Notes: generated by a model from the letters alone, not told the origin. A stretch of DNA of 64,000 nucleotides from an uncultured Lachnospiraceae bacterium (GCA_944381375.1 CALWKX010000002.1:1-64000), one strand, 5' to 3'; positions 7,573-15,487 are shown, counted from the stretch's first letter. Numbers and translations are program-made.

Positions 7573-9462
7573 TTATGTTTTAGTCGATTTTTTCCAATTA
7601 AGCAGAAGCGCTGAATTTACAATAACTACTACAGAACCGGCGTTATGTACCAATGCCCCAATAACAGGATTCAAAACGCCTGTTATAGCCAATATAATAG
7701 ACAAAAAGTTAAGCCCCATTGAAAATGAAAGATTGCATTTTATAGTTATCATCATCCTTTTAGCAAGCGACATCAAATGCGGAAGTTTTTTTACTTCGTC
7801 GTCCACCAGCGCTATATCGGCCGCATCTACAGCCACATCGCTTCCGACGCCACCCATAGCTATACCTACATCCGCTTTTTTCAAAGCCGGAGCATCGTTT
7901 ACCCCATCGCCTATCATGCATACAGGCTGATTATTTTTCTGATATTTATCAATTATCTCTAGTTTGTCTTCAGGCAAACAATTGGAATGAACCTGATCTA
8001 TCCCGAGTTTTCCGGCAATATTAACGGCGGCTTCATTATGATCCCCCGTAAGCAAAACAGGTACAACGTCCAAAGCTGATAATTGCTTTAACATGCTTTT
8101 ACTTTCTGTGCGCAGTGTATCAGCAAGAGCAATAAACCCTTCGGCTTTCTTGTTCACAGCCACATATATTATACTGCACCCCTGAGAAAGATAATGTTCT
8201 GCAGACTTTAAAAGCTTGTCCCCAACCGAAATTTCCCTTTCGGCAAACAGCTCCGTATTGCCGGCTATAATTTCTTTATCACCTACTAAGGCGGCCACAC
8301 CGCGTCCTGGAATCATCTGAAACTGCGCCGGTTTAATTAAAAGCTCTGAATCTTTTGTTTTATAGCTTTTCACAACAGCTTTCCCGAGAGGATGCTCTGA
8401 AAGAGATTCGGCTGAAGCAGTTAAGGAATATATTTCATCATCGCTATAATTATCTGAAATACTTTTTACAGCAACTACTTCCGGCAAACCATAAGTCAAA
8501 GTTCCTGTTTTGTCAAATGTCATGATTTTTACTTTAGCTAAGCGTTCCAATGCATCGCCTTCTTTAACGAGAAATCCGTATTTCGTAGCATTACCTATAG
8601 CCGCCATAATAGCGGTAGGAGTAGCTAAAACAAGCGCGCACGGACAAAAAACGACAAGTATTGTAACGGCGCGAATTATTTCTCCGCTGAAAAACCATGT
8701 CAAAGCAGCGGCGCTCAAAGCAATAACAACAATCCACGTAGCCCAGCGATCCGCAATTCCTACGATTTTCGCTTTGCCAGCGTCCGCTGATTGAACAAGA
8801 CGAATCATACGCTGAATGGAACTGTCCTCACCTACTCGAGTTGCTTTCATATCGAAAGAACCAAACTGATTAACTGTTCCGCTCGATACTTCATCACCTA
8901 TTCCTTTATCTACAGGAAGAGACTCCCCTGTCATAACCGCTTGATTAATGGAAGTCTGACCGTAAACTATTACACCGTCCACAGGGACGCTTTCTCCCGG
9001 AAGAACTCTTATAATGTCGCCGAGCTTAACTTCTTCGGCCTTTATAATTTTTTCCGACTCATTAATAACAACTCTGGCCGTTTGAGGCGTCAAATGAACC
9101 AATTTTTCAATTCCGGCCCGCGCTTTGGCTACAGTAAGTTCCTCCAGAAGCGAACCCAACTGCATAATAAAAGCAACTTCTCCGGCAGCGAAATTTTCAC
9201 CAATTATAACTGATGCAATCAGCGCCAGAGATACCAAAACGTCAGCTTTTATATCAAATGCAGTAACCAGCCCTATAACGGCTTCCAAAACTATAGGTAC
9301 GCCGCACAAAATAATTGCAATCCACGCCATATCAAACGGCAGATCAAATACATCAAATATACTTATCAACAGAGCAATGCCTGAAATTAAAAGCAAAGTT
9401 ATATCTTTTTTTATTCCGCCTAAATTAAGAAAATTTTCTAATTTTTCCATAGCATTTTTCAT
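7573..9462 (-). CDS. Heavy-metal-translocating P1B-type ATPase lacking an N-terminal HMA domain
   Basis: An ATP-driven membrane pump that exports a transition metal. It has 629 residues from the ATG at 9462 (GGAGG upstream; the longer frame would begin inside the operator). Visible: a membrane segment with the CPC metal site at 273-275 (FCPCALVLATP), the phosphorylation loop DKTGT with D317, the SEHPLG nucleotide-site motif, GDGVND at 518-523, and a last membrane pair containing HNAGSVVVIVN. CPC is seen in copper and zinc/cadmium classes, but the last helix has Asn where zinc pumps usually carry Asp, and the copper YN/MSS pattern is not obvious. Its promoter carries the same operator as the copper-sensor-type csoR gene, so copper export is a reasonable inference but not proven. 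No HMA metal-binding domain precedes the membrane part. Confidence 0.93.
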   Translation of the reverse strand: MKNAMEKLENFLNLGGIKKDITLLLISGIALLISIFDVFDLPFDMAWIAIILCGVPIVLEAVIGLVTAFDIKADVLVSLALIASVIIGENFAAGEVAFIMQLGSLLEELTVAKARAGIEKLVHLTPQTARVVINESEKIIKAEEVKLGDIIRVLPGESVPVDGVIVYGQTSINQAVMTGESLPVDKGIGDEVSSGTVNQFGSFDMKATRVGEDSSIQRMIRLVQSADAGKAKIVGIADRWATWIVVIALSAAALTWFFSGEIIRAVTILVVFCPCALVLATPTAIMAAIGNATKYGFLVKEGDALERLAKVKIMTFDKTGTLTYGLPEVVAVKSISDNYSDDEIYSLTASAESLSEHPLGKAVVKSYKTKDSELLIKPAQFQMIPGRGVAALVGDKEIIAGNTELFAEREISVGDKLLKSAEHYLSQGCSIIYVAVNKKAEGFIALADTLRTESKSMLKQLSALDVVPVLLTGDHNEAAVNIAGKLGIDQVHSNCLPEDKLEIIDKYQKNNQPVCMIGDGVNDAPALKKADVGIAMGGVGSDVAVDAADIALVDDEVKKLPHLMSLAKRMMITIKCNLSFSMGLNFLSIILAITGVLNPVIGALVHNAGSVVVIVNSALLLNWKKSTKT

Positions 9463-9475
9463 AAACGCTCCTCCA

Positions 9476-9497
9476 CGTACTAATAGGGGTATATGTA
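9476..9497 (-). promoter_or_regulatory. Putative CsoR operator at the ATPase promoter
   Basis: The 13-mer TACATATACCCCT (minus strand, 9485-9497) is identical to one at the csoR promoter and sits directly downstream of the -10 box. G-tract/AT sequences of this kind are typical of CsoR operators (TACCCC...GGGGTA). Confidence 0.6.
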
Positions 9498-9498
9498 T

Positions 9499-9527
9499 AA
9501 TATACATATACAAGTATTGGTTGTCAA
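9499..9527 (-). promoter_or_regulatory. Sigma-A-type promoter of the P-type ATPase
   Basis: On the minus strand TTGACA (9527-9522) and TATATT (9504-9499) have a 17-bp spacer, followed at once by the putative CsoR operator and then GGAGG and the ATG. Confidence 0.7.
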
Positions 9528-9579
9528 GATCGATTTATGAAAAATCTTATGTGATGAACAATTAATATAATTTCAAATA

Positions 9580-9609
9580 AAGCTGTAAGCGAATAATCGT
9601 TTACAGCTT
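9580..9609 (-). terminator. Hairpin at end of the csoR operon
   Basis: A 13-bp stem (AAGCTGTAA at 9580-9588 with TTACAGCTT at 9601-9609, extended inward by GCGA/TCGT) follows the RnfC-like stop. The minus-strand tail is TTTATTT, so termination strength is uncertain. Confidence 0.55.
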
Positions 9610-9613
9610 GTTT

Positions 9614-10735
9614 TTACATCCCACGCAATATATATTTTCTTGTATCAATTCCCGCTTTGCAAAAATAACTGCAAGCGCCGCAGGCAATACATTCCCGTGT
9701 AATATGTTCAGGGATTTTTTGACCGAACCCGGCATATTTTATCAATCCCGCTATAGGCAAATGAACAGGGCATTTTCTCTGACATGTGCCGCAGCCTATA
9801 CAAGCGCTGGTATCGGCAAATGATACAGCCTGGGCATAAGCTATAAAACTTGTTTGCGCATTGATTATATCTGCGCTTTCAACTTTATAAGCGCTCATGG
9901 CTCCATGACCAGCATACACTTTCAAATAAGAGGCTTTGTTCCCAAGAGCGGCCTCAGATGTTTTTAATATGTTTGATCCAAATGAAGCTTTTACAACAAC
10001 GGCACGTGAAGTATGTAAATTTGCCGCTGTCAGATATCTTGAGGACATTATTTCTCCTTGTTCCGCCTTGCCTATGGCGATAACTGTCTGAACATTAAAA
10101 ACCAATATCCCATACTGAGCTGGAATTGCATTATGGTCTATTTGTTTGCCGAGAATTTGATTTATTAAAATATGCTCTTGCCCTGCCGGATAAAAATAAT
10201 CCAATTGATACGCAATAATATCTGAATCAGTCGTGAACAGACTTGTGTCTAAATTCTGCTTTGAGGCTAAATATATTTTCTCAAACTTAAAATGACGGCT
10301 CAGAATATTTATCCCATAAGATATTTCAGCTTGTCTATTTCTTATAAGCCAATCATCATGCAAAAGACCAGGCTCGCACTCTGCCGCGTTGATAATGAGA
10401 ATTCCGGATCCTTTGCAATGCGACATAAAAGACTTCAGCTTTTCTGCGGCAGGAAAGCCTCCGCCCATACCAATCACATTGCTGTTTTCAATGCGTGAAA
10501 TAAATTGGTCTATATTTTCAGAAGGAGCCGTTTGGATACTTTGCTTTTGATCAGCCGTCAGATCAAACAATCGCTCATTATCCAGTTTTGCCGCTTTGTA
10601 AAGTTTTGTGCGAAAATCAAATAAACGGCTTTTTCTTTCCTGTTTTTTGAGCTCCTTATGAATAGCCCTTACCGATTTTTGCCTCTTTATCTGTCGATAC
10701 GTAATCAAAGGCATATAATCTTTTGATGTATCCAT
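9614..10735 (-). CDS. RnfC-like (SLBB/NQR) iron-sulfur protein in the csoR operon
   Basis: A 373-residue flavin/NADH-type electron-entry protein related to RnfC and PduS. Visible: GMGGGFP at 89-95, INAAECEP at 115-122 (the Rossmann-like NAD/FMN region), FYPAGQEHILI near 181-191, and two C-terminal [4Fe-4S] motifs, C312-C315-C318-C322 and C349-C352-C355-C359. It is shorter than Rnf RnfC, and no other rnf gene is nearby, so it is not part of an Rnf complex here. It lies 21 nt downstream of csoR in the same direction and shares its promoter. Start: the ATG at 10735, with GAGG 11 nt upstream; TTG codons at 10744 and 10741 are alternatives. The role is inferred to be an electron transfer step responding to the CsoR metal signal; substrate unknown. 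Confidence 0.85.
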   Translation of the reverse strand: MDTSKDYMPLITYRQIKRQKSVRAIHKELKKQERKSRLFDFRTKLYKAAKLDNERLFDLTADQKQSIQTAPSENIDQFISRIENSNVIGMGGGFPAAEKLKSFMSHCKGSGILIINAAECEPGLLHDDWLIRNRQAEISYGINILSRHFKFEKIYLASKQNLDTSLFTTDSDIIAYQLDYFYPAGQEHILINQILGKQIDHNAIPAQYGILVFNVQTVIAIGKAEQGEIMSSRYLTAANLHTSRAVVVKASFGSNILKTSEAALGNKASYLKVYAGHGAMSAYKVESADIINAQTSFIAYAQAVSFADTSACIGCGTCQRKCPVHLPIAGLIKYAGFGQKIPEHITRECIACGACSYFCKAGIDTRKYILRGM

Positions 10736-10756
10736 ATACAACAAGGCCTCTATGTT

Positions 10757-11029
10757 TTATATATTGGCGAAACGCTTTACGGCTTTAGTAAAGCTTTCTA
10801 TCGTTTTATCTGCGTCGCCATGTTCTATGCCGTCGCGCACACAGTGGCGGATATGCCCTTCAAGGACAACCTGCCCAGCGCTGTGTAATGCTGACTTGGC
10901 GGCATTTATTTGAGATAATATATCTTCGCATGGCACATCTTGATCTATCATCCTGTCGATAGCCTGCACTTGCCCGATTATTTTTTTCAGCCGAAGATGC
11001 AAGTTTTCGGCGTCCATACACTGTTTCAT
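10757..11029 (-). CDS. csoR: CsoR-family metal-sensing transcriptional repressor (Cu(I)-type ligands)
   Basis: A 90-residue all-helical repressor that leaves DNA when metal binds. The ligand set C34-H59-C63 has the 25- and 4-residue spacing of the Cu(I) sensor CsoR (Cys-His-Cys), in the contexts VPCEDIL and LEGHIRHCV. This separates it from the nickel/cobalt RcnR and formaldehyde FrmR branches, although CstR-like sulfur sensors keep only the cysteines. The gene is first in a two-gene operon with the RnfC-like protein. GCGGAGG precedes the ATG. A candidate operator in its own promoter matches the one before the P-type ATPase, implying autoregulation and joint control of the pump. Confidence 0.93.
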   Translation of the reverse strand: MKQCMDAENLHLRLKKIIGQVQAIDRMIDQDVPCEDILSQINAAKSALHSAGQVVLEGHIRHCVRDGIEHGDADKTIESFTKAVKRFANI

Positions 11030-11040
11030 AAAACCTCCGC

Positions 11041-11063
11041 GTATACTATAAGGGGTATATGTA
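11041..11063 (-). promoter_or_regulatory. Putative CsoR operator at the csoR promoter
   Basis: The minus-strand 13-mer TACATATACCCCT (11051-11063), followed by TATAGTATACG, lies between the -10 box and the csoR ribosome site. It occupies the same position relative to the -10 as the copy in front of the ATPase. Confidence 0.6.
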
Positions 11064-11092
11064 ATTTTAATTCAACCCATGCTTAAAGTCAA
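11064..11092 (-). promoter_or_regulatory. Sigma-A-type promoter of csoR and the RnfC-like gene
   Basis: Minus strand TTGACT (11092-11087) and TAAAAT (11069-11064) with a 17-bp spacer. Confidence 0.65.
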
Positions 11093-11110
11093 GAACCTGT
11101 TCTTGACTGC

Positions 11111-11139
11111 TTGACAAAGATTTTTGCATATGCTATTTT
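11111..11139 (+). promoter_or_regulatory. Sigma-A-type promoter of the CydDC-like operon
   Basis: TTGACA (11111-11116) and TATTTT (11134-11139) with a 17-bp spacer. The transcript would start near 11146, inside the palindrome listed next. Confidence 0.65.
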
Positions 11140-11148
11140 ATTTACGGC

Positions 11149-11167
11149 AAGTTAGGTATGACTAACC
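11149..11167 (+). promoter_or_regulatory. DtxR/MntR-like operator over the transcription start
   Basis: An AAGTTAGGTATGACTAACC palindrome (GTTAG-N6-CTAAC). Its half-sites match the TTAGG-type half-site of iron or manganese repressors of the DtxR/IdeR/MntR family. It sits just downstream of the -10, where repressor binding would block transcription. No such regulator gene is in the window. Confidence 0.5.
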
Positions 11168-11210
11168 AATATGCGCTTTAATTCAGTCGATAAAAATACA
11201 GGCGGTTTTT

Positions 11211-12923
11211 ATGATAAACACTAGATTACTGAATACTGTACCAGGCAGTAAAAAATATATTGCTTTAAACGTTTTTTTTCAATGGATAGCATTAGCGGCG
11301 AATATAACAATCATGTTCTGCATTGCCTGTATATTGTCCGGACTTTTTATTGGCGATATTGCATTGGATTTATCTTTGTGCATGATTATTGCCGCCGCTG
11401 CATTATTTATACGATTTCTATGCATATCCGGCGTATCGAATATGGGATATTTATCATCCAAAGAAGTCAAAAAAACGCTGCGAAAGCTCATATACTCAAA
11501 ACTTTTGAAATTAGGCGCTTCTTACAATCAAAACATAAAAACCTCCGAAGCTGTTCAAATCGCAGTCGAAGGAGTAGATCAACTTGAAACCTACTTCGGA
11601 TCTTATATGCCGCAGCTTTTCTATGCAATTATTGCTCCTGTAACACTATTTGCCGTATTATGCAGCATTAATCTAACAGTTGCAATCATTCTTATCATCT
11701 GCGTTCCTTTAATTCCGCTTTCAATCGCGGCAGTGCAAACAATAGCGAAAAAACTTTTAACCTCATATTGGGGACAATACGCCTGCTTAGGAGATACATT
11801 TCTGGAAAATCTGCAAGGACTTACCACGCTAAAAATCTACCGTGCAGATGAATACAAAAATAAAATCATGAATGATGAAGCGGAAAAGTTCAGAAAGATT
11901 ACCATGAAAGTGCTTGTAATGCAGCTGAATTCAATAACCGTAATGGATTTAATCGCTTACGGCGGAACCGCACTTGGCATTATACTATCAGCCATATTGC
12001 TTGCTGACGGCAAAATAACGTTGATGGGTTGTTTGCTGACTATTTTGCTGAGCGCGGAATTCTTTCTACCTATGCGACAGTTGGGCAGCTTTTTCCACAT
12101 TGCGATGAACGGCATGGCGGCTAGTGAAAAAATTTTCAATCTTATAGACATTGAACATGAGGATGAGGCTTCTTTGAATGTTGAGGACGACAAAAACATT
12201 AGGATTGATAATCTGAGTTTCTGTTATGACAATGATAGAAAAATACTCAAAAATATCAGTATGGAATTTCCGGAGCATAGTTTTACTGCAATCATCGGAG
12301 CAAGCGGAAGCGGCAAATCAACTATAGCGTCTATATTGTCAAAACGCTGCAAAGGCTATGAAGGACATATAACGATAGGGAAGCTCGAACTTAAAGATAT
12401 CAGCGAACACAGCGTACTCAACTGCATTACATATGTTGGACAAAACAGTTATTTATTTAAAGGAAGCGTAAAGGATAATCTTTTCATGGCTGATCCGAAG
12501 GCATCAGATGCTCAGATGTGGGAAGCGCTCGAAAAAGTAAATCTTGCAGACTATATGCGTACTCAGAACGGACTTGACACGCTCTTAGAGGAAAAAGCTT
12601 CCAACCTTTCAGGCGGACAGCGCCAAAGGCTGGCATTAGCTAGGGCTTTGCTGCACGACAGCCCTTTATATATATTTGACGAAGCAACATCAAATATAGA
12701 TATGGAAAGCGAAAATGACATCATGGAGCAGATTTATTCTCTTGCAAGGGAAAAAACTGTAATTCTTATTTCGCACAGATTAGCAAACGTTGTGAATTCA
12801 GACAAAATATACGTTATCAATAACGGCTGTATAGCGGAAAGCGGCACGCACGATAAACTGTTAGCCGATAAAGGGCTTTATTATAAGCTGTGGACTGCAC
12901 AGCAGGAAACGGAAAGATTTTAA
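11211..12923 (+). CDS. CydD-like ABC transporter half (permease-ATPase)
   Basis: First half of a heterodimeric exporter-type ABC transporter. Of 570 residues, the first 320 or so hold six membrane helices, with the EFFLPMRQLGSFFHIAMNG stretch typical of CydD-like proteins. The ATPase follows, with Walker A GASGSGKST at 363-371, signature LSGGQ at 466-470 and Walker B ending in D490. CydDC of enteric bacteria exports cysteine and glutathione and supports cytochrome bd assembly. No cydAB lies nearby and the organism looks anaerobic, so thiol, heme or metal-chelate transport are all open. The ATG follows a GGCGG run. It is the first gene of a four-gene operon with overlapping or nearly touching ends. 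Confidence 0.87.
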   Translation: MINTRLLNTVPGSKKYIALNVFFQWIALAANITIMFCIACILSGLFIGDIALDLSLCMIIAAAALFIRFLCISGVSNMGYLSSKEVKKTLRKLIYSKLLKLGASYNQNIKTSEAVQIAVEGVDQLETYFGSYMPQLFYAIIAPVTLFAVLCSINLTVAIILIICVPLIPLSIAAVQTIAKKLLTSYWGQYACLGDTFLENLQGLTTLKIYRADEYKNKIMNDEAEKFRKITMKVLVMQLNSITVMDLIAYGGTALGIILSAILLADGKITLMGCLLTILLSAEFFLPMRQLGSFFHIAMNGMAASEKIFNLIDIEHEDEASLNVEDDKNIRIDNLSFCYDNDRKILKNISMEFPEHSFTAIIGASGSGKSTIASILSKRCKGYEGHITIGKLELKDISEHSVLNCITYVGQNSYLFKGSVKDNLFMADPKASDAQMWEALEKVNLADYMRTQNGLDTLLEEKASNLSGGQRQRLALARALLHDSPLYIFDEATSNIDMESENDIMEQIYSLAREKTVILISHRLANVVNSDKIYVINNGCIAESGTHDKLLADKGLYYKLWTAQQETERF

Positions 12924-12925
12924 CT

Positions 12926-14599
12926 ATGGAAAAAATAACGAAGGTAAATAACACAAGCGCACTTAATGTAATGGCCAGGCTTGTCACGCTCATACGCCCT
13001 CTTACAGGATATATGTTTTTAGCCGTTCTGACAGGTCTCATCGGGAATCTTTCTGCTTCATTCATTACAATAGCGGGCGGATATGCCATACTTACAATTC
13101 TTAATTATGATTTTTCATTAAGCCTGAATTCTATATTTTTGTTGATCGGAATTTTTGGCGTATCTCGCGGATTTTTAAGATATGCGGAGCAATCGCTGAA
13201 TCATTATATAGCGTTTAAGCTGCTTGCTCTTATTCGCGACAAAGTATTCAAAGCATTAAGGAAGTTATCTCCTGCAAAACTAGAGGGACGCGATAAAGGA
13301 AATCTTATATCAATAATAACGTCCGACATAGAACTTTTGGAAGTATTCTATGCGCATACAGTATCGCCTATCATGATTGCTGTTTTAAACAGCGCTGCAA
13401 TGTCAATATTTATCGGCGCCTTTCATTGGAGCATGGGAATATTAGCTCTATTTGCTTATGCAGTTATTGGCATAATAGTACCTTTGACTGCGAATCGACT
13501 CGGAGGCGACAATGGTCTTAAATTACGCGAAAAAGCAGGAGATTTAAGCTCTTTTGTACTTGAAAGCATGCGAGGGCTTAATGAAACTCTTCAGTACGGT
13601 AATGCTCAGAAAAGGTTAAAAGAAATGCTTGCAAAAAGCGATGAGCTTTCAATAATAGAAAAACGTATGAAACGCGCGGCAGGCATAAATGCAGCCGCAA
13701 CAAATACAATAATTATGATTTTTATTATTGCGATGCTGAGCTTATCAATCATTTTATATAAAAACGGACTAATTGGATTTGACGGGACGCTGATATCTGT
13801 AATAGCGCTTATGAGTTCATTCGGAACGGTAACAGCGCTTGCCAATTTAGGAAGCACACTTCAACACACAATTGCCGCTGGTAACAGAGTATTGGACATT
13901 TTGGATGAAACTCCTGTAACAGAAGAAGTAAACGGCATGCGAGACATCGTATTCAGCGGAGCTGAGGCAAACAAAATTTCTTTTGCATATAAGGAAGATA
14001 CAATATTAAACGAATTGAGTATAAAAATACCATTGCACTCCATCATTGGCATCATCGGGGAAAGCGGCAGCGGAAAATCTACATTGCTGAAGCTTTTGAT
14101 GAGGTTTTGGGATGTAGACAAAGGCGATATAAAGATATCAGGTGAAAAAATTCAGAATATAAACACAGTTAATCTCCGAGAAATGGAAAGCTATATAACA
14201 CAGCAAACACATTTATTCCGAGACAGCATAATAAACAATTTAAAAATAGCTAACCAGGATGCAACATTCGAACAGATGGTTCAAGCATGCCGCAAAGCTT
14301 CAATACATGATTTCATAATGAGCTTGCCGAAAGGATACAACACTAATATAGGAGAGCTTGGAGACACCTTATCGTCAGGCGAAAAACAACGCATAGGTCT
14401 TGCCATGGCATTTCTGCATGATGCACCGTTTCTTCTACTGGACGAACCCACAAGCAGTCTTGACAGCTTGAATGAAGCAATTATTTTGAAATCTTTAGAT
14501 AAACAGCGAAAAGGTAAAACGATGATCTTGGTTTCTCACAGGCAATCGACTATGCGCATAGCTGACGATATTCTAATAATTAAAAACGGTAGTATATGA
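12926..14599 (+). CDS. CydC-like ABC transporter half (permease-ATPase)
   Basis: Partner half of the heterodimeric transporter, 557 residues from the ATG at 12926, 2 nt after the preceding stop. Six predicted membrane helices lead to an ATPase with Walker A GESGSGKST at 378-386, a variant signature LSSGE at 482-486 and the Walker B stretch FLLLDEPTSSLD. A substituted signature in one half is common in heterodimeric exporters with one degenerate ATP site, and the partner carries the canonical LSGGQ. Its stop overlaps the next gene's start (ATGA), so translation is coupled. A longer reading from 12890 would overlap cydD and is less likely. Confidence 0.87.
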   Translation: MEKITKVNNTSALNVMARLVTLIRPLTGYMFLAVLTGLIGNLSASFITIAGGYAILTILNYDFSLSLNSIFLLIGIFGVSRGFLRYAEQSLNHYIAFKLLALIRDKVFKALRKLSPAKLEGRDKGNLISIITSDIELLEVFYAHTVSPIMIAVLNSAAMSIFIGAFHWSMGILALFAYAVIGIIVPLTANRLGGDNGLKLREKAGDLSSFVLESMRGLNETLQYGNAQKRLKEMLAKSDELSIIEKRMKRAAGINAAATNTIIMIFIIAMLSLSIILYKNGLIGFDGTLISVIALMSSFGTVTALANLGSTLQHTIAAGNRVLDILDETPVTEEVNGMRDIVFSGAEANKISFAYKEDTILNELSIKIPLHSIIGIIGESGSGKSTLLKLLMRFWDVDKGDIKISGEKIQNINTVNLREMESYITQQTHLFRDSIINNLKIANQDATFEQMVQACRKASIHDFIMSLPKGYNTNIGELGDTLSSGEKQRIGLAMAFLHDAPFLLLDEPTSSLDSLNEAIILKSLDKQRKGKTMILVSHRQSTMRIADDILIIKNGSI

Positions 14600-14946
14600 T
14601 AATGAAAAACGATATGAATCTTAAGAGTGAAAGAGAAAAAGCCGTTGTTGAGCAAATGATTCAATTATACTGCAAAAAAATTCATAAAACGAAAAACGGT
14701 TTATGCGAAGAATGTCTCCGGCTCAACAACTATGCAAAAAAAAGAAGCGATAATTGTCCGTTTATCGAAACCAAAACTTTTTGTTCCAATTGTAAAACAC
14801 ATTGCTATAAGCCTGACATGAGAGAAAAGATTCGTATTGTTATGCGTTTTTCCGGACCGAGGATAATATTTCATCATCCCATAATGGCTATACGTCATGT
14901 TATAGAAACGCAAAAAGAAAAAAACAGAATAAAGGAGAATATATAA
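14596..14946 (+). CDS. YgbA-family (nitrous oxide-stimulated promoter family) cysteine-rich protein
   Basis: A 116-residue protein of the YgbA_NO family. E. coli ygbA is controlled by the nitric oxide sensor NsrR; the biochemical role is not established here. Visible are paired cysteines (LCEECL, FCSNCKTHC) suggesting a metal or iron-sulfur site, followed by the family block CYKPDMREKIRIVMRFSGPR and HHPIMAIRH. It starts inside the CydC-like stop codon (ATGA) and ends one base into the next start (TAATG). This clustering with a CydDC-like transporter suggests a joint redox or nitrosative-stress role (inference). Confidence 0.88.
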   Translation: MIMKNDMNLKSEREKAVVEQMIQLYCKKIHKTKNGLCEECLRLNNYAKKRSDNCPFIETKTFCSNCKTHCYKPDMREKIRIVMRFSGPRIIFHHPIMAIRHVIETQKEKNRIKENI

Positions 14947-15335
14947 TGAAGCTCAAAAAAATAATATATATATCATTGGGCTGTATAGGGGTAGGTTTAG
15001 GCGCAGTAGGAGCAGTTGTACCATTGCTGCCTGCTTTTCCTTTTCTGCTTTTAGCGGCTTTTTGTTTCGCAAAGAGTTCCGAAAAGCTCCATAATTGGTT
15101 TACCGGAACTAAATTATACAAAAACAATCTTGAAAGCTACATAAAAGGCAAAGGCATGACGTGGAAGACGAAAATACGCGTCATGGCAACGGTTACTTTA
15201 CTGATGAGCATCGGATTTATTCTTATGCACAGAGTACCTGTCGGTAGAATTATTTTGGCAGGAGTATGGGTTTTTCATATAATATACTTTGCCTTTATAG
15301 TCAAAACAATAGAAAAGGGACGTATTACAGCGTAA
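14946..15335 (+). CDS. DUF454 (YbaN-like) small membrane protein
   Basis: A 129-residue inner-membrane protein of the DUF454 family, function unknown. The N-terminal double hydrophobic segment has the family pattern GAVGAVVPLLPAFPFLLLAA followed by CFAKSSEKLHNW, and two further hydrophobic segments lie near residues 75-115. It is the last gene of the CydDC-like/YgbA operon: its ATG overlaps the YgbA stop by one base and has AGGAG at good spacing. The conserved linkage implies a shared pathway with the transporter. A cloverleaf palindromic element begins 43 bp after its stop. Confidence 0.85.
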   Translation: MKLKKIIYISLGCIGVGLGAVGAVVPLLPAFPFLLLAAFCFAKSSEKLHNWFTGTKLYKNNLESYIKGKGMTWKTKIRVMATVTLLMSIGFILMHRVPVGRIILAGVWVFHIIYFAFIVKTIEKGRITA

Positions 15336-15377
15336 TAGATTCATAAGAAGCAAAAGCTATAAGAAAGACTTAGCATA

Positions 15378-15464
15378 GGCGGCAGCCGCGCGTCAAGACA
15401 TAAAGTCTTAACGCGCTGAGTCCGCTTCAGCGGACTCGCCCGATTTATCGGGCAGGCTGCCGCC
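15378..15464. repeat. Cloverleaf palindromic element A (outer stem plus three hairpins)
   Basis: Outer arms GGCGGCAGCC (15378-15387) and GGCTGCCGCC (15455-15464) are perfect 10-bp complements. Between them are three adjacent hairpins: 15388-15416 (GCGCGT/ACGCGC plus AAGAC/GTCTT around ATAAA), 15420-15435 (GTCCGC/GCGGAC) and 15439-15452 (CCCGAT/ATCGGG). Only 0-3 nt separate the stems. Either DNA strand or an RNA could fold into a four-way junction. It lies between the convergent DUF454 and flavoprotein genes. Outer stem and arm sequences differ from elements B and C, but the architecture is the same. Confidence 0.85.
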
Positions 15465-15487
15465 AGCACATTATTTGCATACCGACA

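Noticed and set aside
7421-7930. 169-residue plus-strand frame at the end of the P-type ATPase gene
   Set aside because: It is antisense to the conserved ATPase C-terminus (GDGVND region), so it is a shadow frame.
12890-12925. Upstream extension of the CydC-like protein (start at 12890)
   Set aside because: Would overlap the end of the CydD-like gene by 34 bp; the ATG at 12926 gives a normal N-terminus.
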